In this document: piece after piece, positions 57,523 through 64,000 of the stretch | How the letters are laid out: every line of letters begins with the position of its first letter | Position numbering within the stretch: position 1 is the stretch's first letter | NCBI GenBank assembly: GCA_025201765.1 | Contig: MU623342.1 | Coordinates: 434,001 to 498,000 of the forward strand | DNA length: 64,000 nt | DNA from: Daldinia sp. FL1419 | Taxonomy: Eukaryota > Ascomycota > Sordariomycetes > Xylariales > Hypoxylaceae | Direction: 5' to 3' | Program-made: the position numbers and the translations under genes | The notes under the pieces: model-generated | Databases searched by the model: none | Seen by the model: only the letters and a program-made list of their open reading frames with translations | Told to the model about the DNA's origin: nothing

Positions 57523-58899
57523 ATGATGGGGGTGTGCTGTTTCTCCCACATTGCTGGTTTCTCAACTAGTAGAGCCTATTATATTTACTTCTTCCGCACC
57601 GCAGACATGCAGCCATTGTGGTTTGGTATCATTGAAAGCGAGTACGAAAATCCAAATATGCCAATGGGTCAAGATTTGCCAAGTCCGTCTGAAAGTCGGC
57701 TGGGAGCTGGTTCTCACCAAGGGGGCTCACGGCCCAGCCCTCCCTATAGATGTTCAGTAGCTAAGGACGACATATCGATAATCGCTAGTCCGAAAGAACA
57801 AGGCGGTGGAACGAAGCAGGAAGTTCATAGTCTCGAACAAACGCTGGGTTCGACTCGCAAAACCACGAAGGTGGTAATATCACTGATTAAGGCGAAATGT
57901 CATCTCGGAGAATCCCCAAAGGAAAACGGAGTACGAAGAGAAGATGCAGTTCGAAAGTACCAACAAATCGGCAAAGCAGCCCAGGCGCTATTTGGCACGC
58001 TTTGCGAGGATAAAGCAGACCCCAAGTGCGAAGTCGAACACCACAAGGAACTGAGTGACGCTCTTGAAGAAAGCATAAGAGTCACACAGGAAGCCATCCA
58101 TAAAGAAGCAGAGCGAACCCAGGAAGTCTCGGACTTACGCGAAAAGCTCCGAATGGCAAACAATTCGGTCCTGGATGAGCGAAAACTGTCGCGTGTTATC
58201 GCGGAGCAAGTGGAAGGTCTGGAGAAACTTGTCAGTATGCAACACAGCGAGATTAAGAAGCAGAAAACGACAATTGCAGACCTGAAGCAGATTAACAAGA
58301 TCCTGACAGAAGAGATCGGCCGCCTCCAAGTAAATCATTCTTCCGTTCAAGAGGCGCTCGTTGATACACAGACGGAATTAGAGGCAAAAAAATCGACAAT
58401 AAAAATAATAGACAAGCTTGAAGAACAAATCAAGCTAACTGAAGAACAGACCCAGAAGTTACTCACCAGTATACAAGATAACCCAGAGACCTTGAGACAA
58501 AGCTCACTACAAGCCATACTGGGAACAAAATATCTACCAAATTACCTACCGTCCACGAGTCAGGCGAGCCGGTCGGACCTTTCCCAACAGAAAAGCACCC
58601 TCACATCGGTGGTGAGGCACGATATCGCCGCACGCTTAACCCAGCTAGAATTCAACCACAAAAACAGGGACAAGAGCAAGTTCCCGAACATCATTGAGCC
58701 CATAATAGCTTTCACCGAGTCGGAGGGGATATCCGAAGACGAGGTACTGGCTAGGATACTGGAGCTCCGGAACGAACAGGAGGTTCTAAGAGCGCAGATT
58801 ATGCAGAACATTCTTGCGATGGATGGGCATATCGCGTGGTTTGCGAATAGGCCGAAAATGAAGAACGAGGCAGAAGATACCGGGGATAATCATGGCTAG
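57523..58899 (+). CDS. hypothetical coiled-coil protein, up to 458 aa
   Basis: This is a long uninterrupted frame. I do not recognise the family. The start is uncertain: 57523 is the first ATG, but in-frame ATGs at 57607 and 57658 give a more plausible hydrophilic N-terminus (MPMGQDLPSPSE). Residues from about 185 to 310 are rich in Glu, Lys, Leu and Gln with heptad-like spacing (VEGLEKLVSMQHSEIKKQK, LEEQIKLTEEQTQKLL), predicting a coiled coil. A C-terminal region around 380-430 (IIEPIIAFTESEGISEDEV) may be helical. No signal peptide or membrane segment is evident in the shorter forms. The length without stops and the coherent composition support a real gene; the role is unknown. Confidence 0.6.
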   Translation: MMGVCCFSHIAGFSTSRAYYIYFFRTADMQPLWFGIIESEYENPNMPMGQDLPSPSESRLGAGSHQGGSRPSPPYRCSVAKDDISIIASPKEQGGGTKQEVHSLEQTLGSTRKTTKVVISLIKAKCHLGESPKENGVRREDAVRKYQQIGKAAQALFGTLCEDKADPKCEVEHHKELSDALEESIRVTQEAIHKEAERTQEVSDLREKLRMANNSVLDERKLSRVIAEQVEGLEKLVSMQHSEIKKQKTTIADLKQINKILTEEIGRLQVNHSSVQEALVDTQTELEAKKSTIKIIDKLEEQIKLTEEQTQKLLTSIQDNPETLRQSSLQAILGTKYLPNYLPSTSQASRSDLSQQKSTLTSVVRHDIAARLTQLEFNHKNRDKSKFPNIIEPIIAFTESEGISEDEVLARILELRNEQEVLRAQIMQNILAMDGHIAWFANRPKMKNEAEDTGDNHG

Positions 58900-61799
58900 G
58901 TGACAGGATAGCGGCCTGGGGGCTGTGGGGTCCCTATCGGAGTGTTGCTGCCGATGGGGGTTCTAAAGCCGGGAATTAGAAGCGGGAGTTTGACTGGAGA
59001 GCGGAGAGATCGCTTCTAATGTGTACATCATTCGTTTGCTTTTGGGATTAGGCGCCTATCTTGGGCTTTTTGAAGAGGTTAAAGATTTGGTAAGACTTTT
59101 GAAAATTTCGGTCTCTCTTTTCTATCAGGGTTTATTCATTTTGGCTAGATGGTTTGCTCTAGGTGTTTTGGCATCTCCTAAGCTGGTGTTGAGACAAGAG
59201 GCTGTAGACGTGGAGCCTGTGGTAGCCTTGCTTTGCTTATGTTGCTGCAAATTTTTTTCTATCTCCATGACGTGTCAACCAACGAGGTTGAATGAAGCCC
59301 CTTATGGATATTTTGATAGTACTTCGATATTCGAACAGCAGGGAATGAACCCGCTCGTCTCCAGGGACGGTCTTTGGTCTACGGATACATCGGTTAGGAA
59401 TACAAAAGAGAAAGAAATAAAAAAGAGAAAGAGGGCGAAAAATAAGAGGGAAAGGGGGGAAAGGGGGGAACAACATATGTTGCATAAACCCCTGGTTTGA
59501 CTACTGCCTAAACGATAGAGCTAACGTCTAATTGCAGTTATCCTCTCTGATTTATCAAGGGGAATACAGGATGGGTATTGGTTCTCGGTCATTCATCCAT
59601 TAGGTTTACTCTCAATCATACACGTCCAATATTATCCACAAATATTCACCTTCGTAGATATGCAGGTACCTAGGTATGCCATAGACTTTTGACGACCTCT
59701 AATGACTTGGACTTAAGACAGGAGGTGATGCCCAAGAAACTAAGCAAGCATCAATAACTCCTAGCTTCCCATGTCCTTTGTTGGGAATTGATTTTGACGC
59801 CAGTCGTATCAAGACCGAGTGATGTTGCTTTAGCTATTAAGGGGCACGCATGTACTAAGTCTTCGCCGACTCTTTATTCGTTGCCTAGAGTGGGGAGGAT
59901 GCGCCGTAGCGAAGTGAAAGTTGAGATATTTGCTAGGTATGTTGCAACTCTTATTGTAGCTCATTGGCCACCAACATGACATGCAATAGTTTCAGGGGGT
60001 GTTGCCATTCTTCATTCTAAGAGAGTGCGAAAAGTCGGTATCGAGGTAATGCTGCGATAATTTCTATTACACAGTAGAAATAAGAAAGAGCCGACAATAG
60101 CCATGTAAGAATATTTCATTGAACTTGGTAATACTAAGCGTGGGTTAAACGACGTAGAGTAACACATGGTATAAAATTGAGGCTATTGCGGGTACTATTA
60201 TTAGACAATAGATGAATGCAACTAGATGCATTTGGAATGGCTTTGCAGCATACAGCTCGATTCAAAGCCCAAATAAGAAATAGTCTTGATTAACAGTTGA
60301 CCAACCGTTACATAACTGTACCACATAAATGCCAGAGCTAGCTCGTAAAATTCATTTGGAGGAGTTCGGCGTTCCCTTCGTTCGACGATCGGATGCTGCG
60401 CTGTGGCAAGACCGGAAAGCCACGCTCAATCGAGAGATGTGACTGGTCATTAAAACAAGAGTACATCACGATGGCCGCGTGTCCGTCATCCTAGTTGATG
60501 TCAATACGAGAAGGCAACAATACACACGATTGAACGCAACTGTACGTAGTAAATCACAATTCGACTCCAGTTTAATATTATGCCGGTGCTTGATGTCTGG
60601 GGCGTTGAGCAGTGAAGGATCTAATTAGGGCTGTATTTACTTGTTATTTACTTGTCTAAGCTAGGTACCTAGGTAGTTAGTGTTTACTTTTGTTTACCTT
60701 AGTTACTCCTTACGCCTTATTCCTTACGGGATAATGGGTTGTTATGGTCGCACAGGCATCAGCGACGGGCTGACGGCAGCAACACACAGCTTCTCAGCTA
60801 TGTCTTTGATATCGAATGGAGCTATTCCGGTCTCGACGATGCTCCGCAAATTTGCAAATTCGCAAATTCGGACACGGCACCGTGGCGTAGATTCATTCGA
60901 TCCAGTCCAGCCGCAATGCCGGATTTCATGGGGTAAGCTGCTAGGATAGCTTTGACATCTTACGCGGGTCATGGGTCTTCTATGGAGAAGCTTGATACGA
61001 TCCAATCGGAGATTTATTAATCTTTCTGCCTTCGAGAACAGTTAGTTATACTTACTACCATACTACATATTATGAGGTTAACTCACAAGAGAAGGTCGAT
61101 CTTGTTGCTTCGTCCGCTAGTCGATGATGTAAAGCTTTGACCTTCATAGAAGCTTCTTTTTAGAGCTGAGGTGAGGCATACGAGCGATCCCAGCATACCA
61201 CTCTTAGTCCAACCAGTGAAGACCCTGGCCGAGTGCCGATCTCTGTCGTAAAAAGGTCAAGTTACACGTTACTCGACATGTCCGGCATGCCTCAACCCCA
61301 CAAGTCGGGAGGCGGTGATGCTCCTATAGTGCATAGCGTCAGGCGGTACATAAGACGGTAATTCCCATTTCGGGTAGATCTTCAACAACCCCGTCATATC
61401 TAATTGGTCGCTTCGCCCTCAGCTACTTAGGAACTTGACCGGGATATGGGCTTGTCCTAGAGGGCTCAGTCCACAGAGCACTCCTTGCATGACCAGATAC
61501 GCGGAAAGATCGTGTTGGAGAAGAAAAATCAAGCGGATAGGAGTCGTGAGACGCAAAGCCTCCCGTGTCGTACATGCTAGGCGCCCCGTACGGAACATCT
61601 GGGCCGTGGATTTCAGGCACCGACAATACGATATGGGCAGACCTCATATCATTATAAAAGGGAGGCAAAAGACGGTCATTTCTAGATTCCGATCGACCAG
61701 TCTCAGCATCCAACAACTCAAGCACACCAGTTCTCGACATCTTCAACGCCATCTACTTTAATTTCAACGCCTCCTAAACTAAACACAGCAACCGCAAAA
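58900..61799. other. 2.9-kb intergenic region
   Basis: There is no supported gene. A 159-codon open frame (59021-59500, no ATG start) ends in a low-complexity Lys/Arg/Glu tail and is treated as chance. TACCTAGGTA motifs lie at about 59666-59680 and 60661-60676. G-rich runs lie near 59455-59470. The promoter of the small secreted protein gene occupies the right end. Confidence 0.4.
61653..61660 (+). promoter_or_regulatory. TATA box of the small secreted protein gene
   Basis: TATAAAAG lies 147 nt before the start codon and is followed about 30-60 nt later by pyrimidine/CA-rich sequence suited to transcription starts. It is the cleanest TATA element in the window, which fits a strongly regulated gene. 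Confidence 0.6.
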
Positions 61800-62238
61800 A
61801 TGCAGTTCTCTACCTTCCTCGCCGCTGCCGCCGCTCTTGCTTTCGGCGCCAACGCCAACGCCGTCCCTCGCGACGGTGCTCGTCTCGCCCAGTTCCGCGT
61901 CTTCAGCGCAGAGGGCTGCAGCGAGTTGAACCAGGGCTTCTACACCGTTGATGCCTCCGACGCCAACACCTGCAAGACCTTCGACGGCGTTCCTTACCCC
62001 CCTGGCGTCAAGTCCGTCGTCCTGGAGGCCATGAACAGCCCCGCTGCCGACAGCTGCAGCTGTAAGTCTTTGCTTGCCTCTCACTATTAATAGTCAAACT
62101 AACTGGGAAACAGTCTACGTCTACACCAACAACATCTGCACCTCGGGCACTCAGCGCCTCGAGGTCAGCACCTGCCAAAACGTGCCCCCGCCCAACGCCA
62201 ACTGGGCCTCGTGGAAGATCATCTGCTCCGCGGTCTAA
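61800..62238 (+). CDS. small secreted six-cysteine protein (128 aa)
   Basis: Exons 61800-62061 and 62114-62238 encode 128 aa; the 52-nt intron is GTAAGT...AACAG, and splicing replaces a read-through tail of unrelated sequence. Residues 1-21 form a typical signal peptide (FLAAAAALAFGANANA). The mature ~107 residues contain six cysteines (in EGCS, NTCK, DSCS, NICT, STCQ, IICS), suitable for three disulfides, and no membrane segment or GPI site. Codons are strongly C-ending in the third position, unlike most neighbours, suggesting high expression. I do not recognise a family. Small secreted cysteine-containing proteins in fungi include antimicrobial, surface and host-interaction proteins; which applies here cannot be told from sequence. 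Confidence 0.82.
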
Positions 62239-63277
62239 CTTTCTCCATGGATCTAAAGACTAGATAAAGAGCGATCCATCCGGAATATAAAAATGGGGCT
62301 TCTAATGAGCGGAGGAGAGCAAGTGCCTCGGCGGCACGATCTCCTCGGGTAACCTGGTATTTTGAGCATAGTGAACCGGCGTCCTTCACTGGTTTGGAAA
62401 AAGCAAAATTCGTAGTTTATATTCTTGGCTTTTGTAATGTACGCTCTTTTTTATATCTTATATATAATGCGGACTTATCCATGCTCATACGGTGGCTTGA
62501 TACTGGAAATGTGACGTTGAGTTTTGAGGATGATACGTTTACCCCTTATCCAGGGTACTTATGCAAATCGAGGCTTTGTATATTGGTTTCTTATCTTAGA
62601 CTCAAAGATGATCTTGTATGATTGACGAGTGTTATGTTCGCCGTAAACAGAAGCAACGCGGAATCGCTGTCCACGTAGATTAGTGTGAATGCCATTTCCA
62701 TGTGTCCTATAGCCTAAACATGCAGGGAAATAATAATATGTAAGTAACCTACCTCATTAGGACGCGGATAGCCATAGTCTTTAGATCTAGATGCATAGGA
62801 TATAGTGTCTCAATATAACTTAAGAATAGGGGTTGGTCCCAGCTTAACGTGCTACAAACCAAAGAATGCGTTCACTACCTATGCTAAGACTAATCTTACG
62901 TGCTTATCACACTACATAATATATTTTATTGTATGCAGCGCTGCAGGTTCGACACGCGCGGCATAAGCCATAATCAATTTTATGCTATCAAGGGTGGATA
63001 TGCAGTTTCTTACTGGCTACCTACTTAGGTAGTCATCTTTTTTTTTTTTCAGCTGTCAGAATAATCGGCGAGGACGCAAGTGAACGAGAATGGAAAGGCC
63101 TGAGAGGGAAATTGGTTTCATGTGAGCTGAAATTTGGCCCTTTAGAACGACTCTACTTGTGTTGTTAAAATCTCTTCTCTATATAACTACCTACATTTAA
63201 CGGATAATTACAGTCTATCTCAGAGAAGCAACTATCCAATATAGCCCAGTCTATCGTTAGATCTTGATTATTCCATC
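62239..63277. other. intergenic region
   Basis: There is no supported gene. One partial tRNA-like B-box sequence at about 62949 was examined and does not fold. A TACCTACTTAGGTA motif lies at about 63018-63033 next to a T-run. A TATATAA element at 63180-63186 lies 92 nt before the next start codon. Confidence 0.45.
63180..63186 (+). promoter_or_regulatory. TATA-like element before the 3'-truncated gene
   Basis: TATATAA lies 98 nt before the ATG at 63278, a spacing usual for fungal TATA boxes with short leaders. Confidence 0.4.
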
Positions 63278-64000
63278 ATGTGGCGCATTACTAAAGTATT
63301 TTCGGATTTTCGACTCTGGTTTAGCGACGGCAAACCTATTGACTCTATTCGAGGACAGGCTAATGTATCAAGCCGATTAATAGTTGACCAGAAGGGCTTT
63401 CTTGACCTTACCGAGCTCAGTCTACATCATACATTATTCATAAACGCCAACAGCTCTATACTAGTTGTAGAGAAGAAGAAAGTCTCCTCAAACACGTTAT
63501 ACATTGAACTTTCCGTTCGGATACACAAAGATGGAAGCTTTGAACTGGTGGCTGCCTCCACCTGTCCCACAGATTTATGTGCGATTCTTCCAATTTGTTT
63601 GTTCATGGAGCTATTGGGATTCTAACTTTCCGTCTAGATGAATCTGTCTCGGGAAAGCTAAAGCCATTACCAGAAGTATCTAAAAAAGATGCCGAGTATA
63701 TGAGTGAGATGATCAAACGGAAGTATGTTCCATATCAGAAAATCCCCGATGCTCCAGGAAAGACAGAAGAACAAATTAGAACCCTTGGCCTACAGCTCTT
63801 CCCCTTTTCCCCATTTAGCTTCCAGCTTGCTATGAGCGTCTATGACTGGACTACGGCTTCGTTTACGCGAATGGTTTTCTTGAAAATATTCGAGTATACG
63901 GGCATATCCGCGTCTCCCTTTCCCATCGACCAGAAAAGCATTGCCAAGGAAATTTGGGCTAGCAACTGGCCTCCATACACGCCACAAGATGAATATTTCA
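63278..64000 (+). CDS. unrecognised gene, 5' part only (runs off the window)
   Basis: Exon 1 starts at the ATG at 63278 and is open for 115 codons. A second frame from 63638 is open to the window end. The acceptor at 63636-63637 (TAACTTTCCGTCTAG) is clear. Two donors keep phase: GTGCGA at 63579 (59-nt intron, preferred) or GTTTGT at 63597 (41-nt intron). The encoded protein begins MWRITKVFSDFRLWFSDGKP and later has MVFLKIFEYTGISASPFPID; it looks globular, with no signal peptide. I do not recognise the family. The real 3' end lies beyond 64000. Confidence 0.6.

Noticed and set aside
59021..59500. 159-codon open frame downstream of the coiled-coil gene
   Set aside because: It has no ATG at its start, two unlike halves (hydrophobic then Lys/Arg/Glu low complexity) and no family feature.
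62940..62970. tRNA-like B-box (GGTTCGACAC)
   Set aside because: The flanking bases do not form a T-stem and no A-box precedes it at a usable distance.

Overview
The window is nuclear DNA of a filamentous ascomycete (Pezizomycotina, probably Sordariomycetes-like; the class is inference). The genes carry short introns of about 47-200 nt with GTAAGT/GTATGT-type donors and CTAAC/CTAAT branch sites. The recognisable proteins are fungal cell-biology genes (septin, PROPPIN, Lag1 ceramide synthase, Zn2Cys6 regulator, Sfp-type phosphopantetheinyl transferase). There are no operons, and I found no convincing tRNA, rRNA, CRISPR or intact transposon. All exon models were assembled by hand from splice signals, reading phase and recalled family motifs; none was checked against databases or transcripts.

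Layout. The left edge (1-460) is strongly AT-rich, resembling the margin of a decayed repeat. Then follow a SAGA Sgf11-like subunit (+), a small cyclophilin (-), a signal peptide peptidase (+), an unrecognised 212-aa protein (+), a phosphopantetheinyl transferase (+), a 1250-aa ankyrin/PH/ORD oxysterol-binding protein (+) and a peroxisomal acyl-CoA thioesterase whose last small exon ends in SKL (+). From 19.1 to 34.0 kb the only convincing gene is a Zn2Cys6 regulator at 26.1-27.3 kb; the rest is low-complexity DNA full of microsatellites, G-rich runs and a recurring TACCTAGGTA-like motif. From 34 kb genes are dense again: a secreted Ser/Thr-rich protein with a Cys-rich N-terminus and a carbohydrate-binding-like C-terminus, a SPATA20/YyaL-type thioredoxin-fold protein, dynein light intermediate chain (-), the spliceosomal RRM protein Ist3 (+), an Hsv2-type PROPPIN (-), a Cdc11-type septin (+), a Bax-inhibitor-1-like protein (-) and a Lag1 ceramide synthase (+). 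The right end holds a coiled-coil orphan, a small secreted six-cysteine protein and the 5' part of an unrecognised gene running off the window.

The genes do not form an obvious biosynthetic cluster. Several share a membrane/lipid theme (OSBP, ceramide synthase, PROPPIN, signal peptide peptidase, BI-1-like protein, peroxisomal thioesterase), but each has its own promoter and this is probably coincidence. Candidate novelties are the isolated regulator in a ~14.9-kb gene-poor tract, the dispersed palindromic motif, a predicted Cys-to-Ser change in the SPATA20-like CxxC site, an atypical PROPPIN motif (RRRG), the two lineage-type secreted proteins and the orphans. I did not find a clear, wholly undescribed system.
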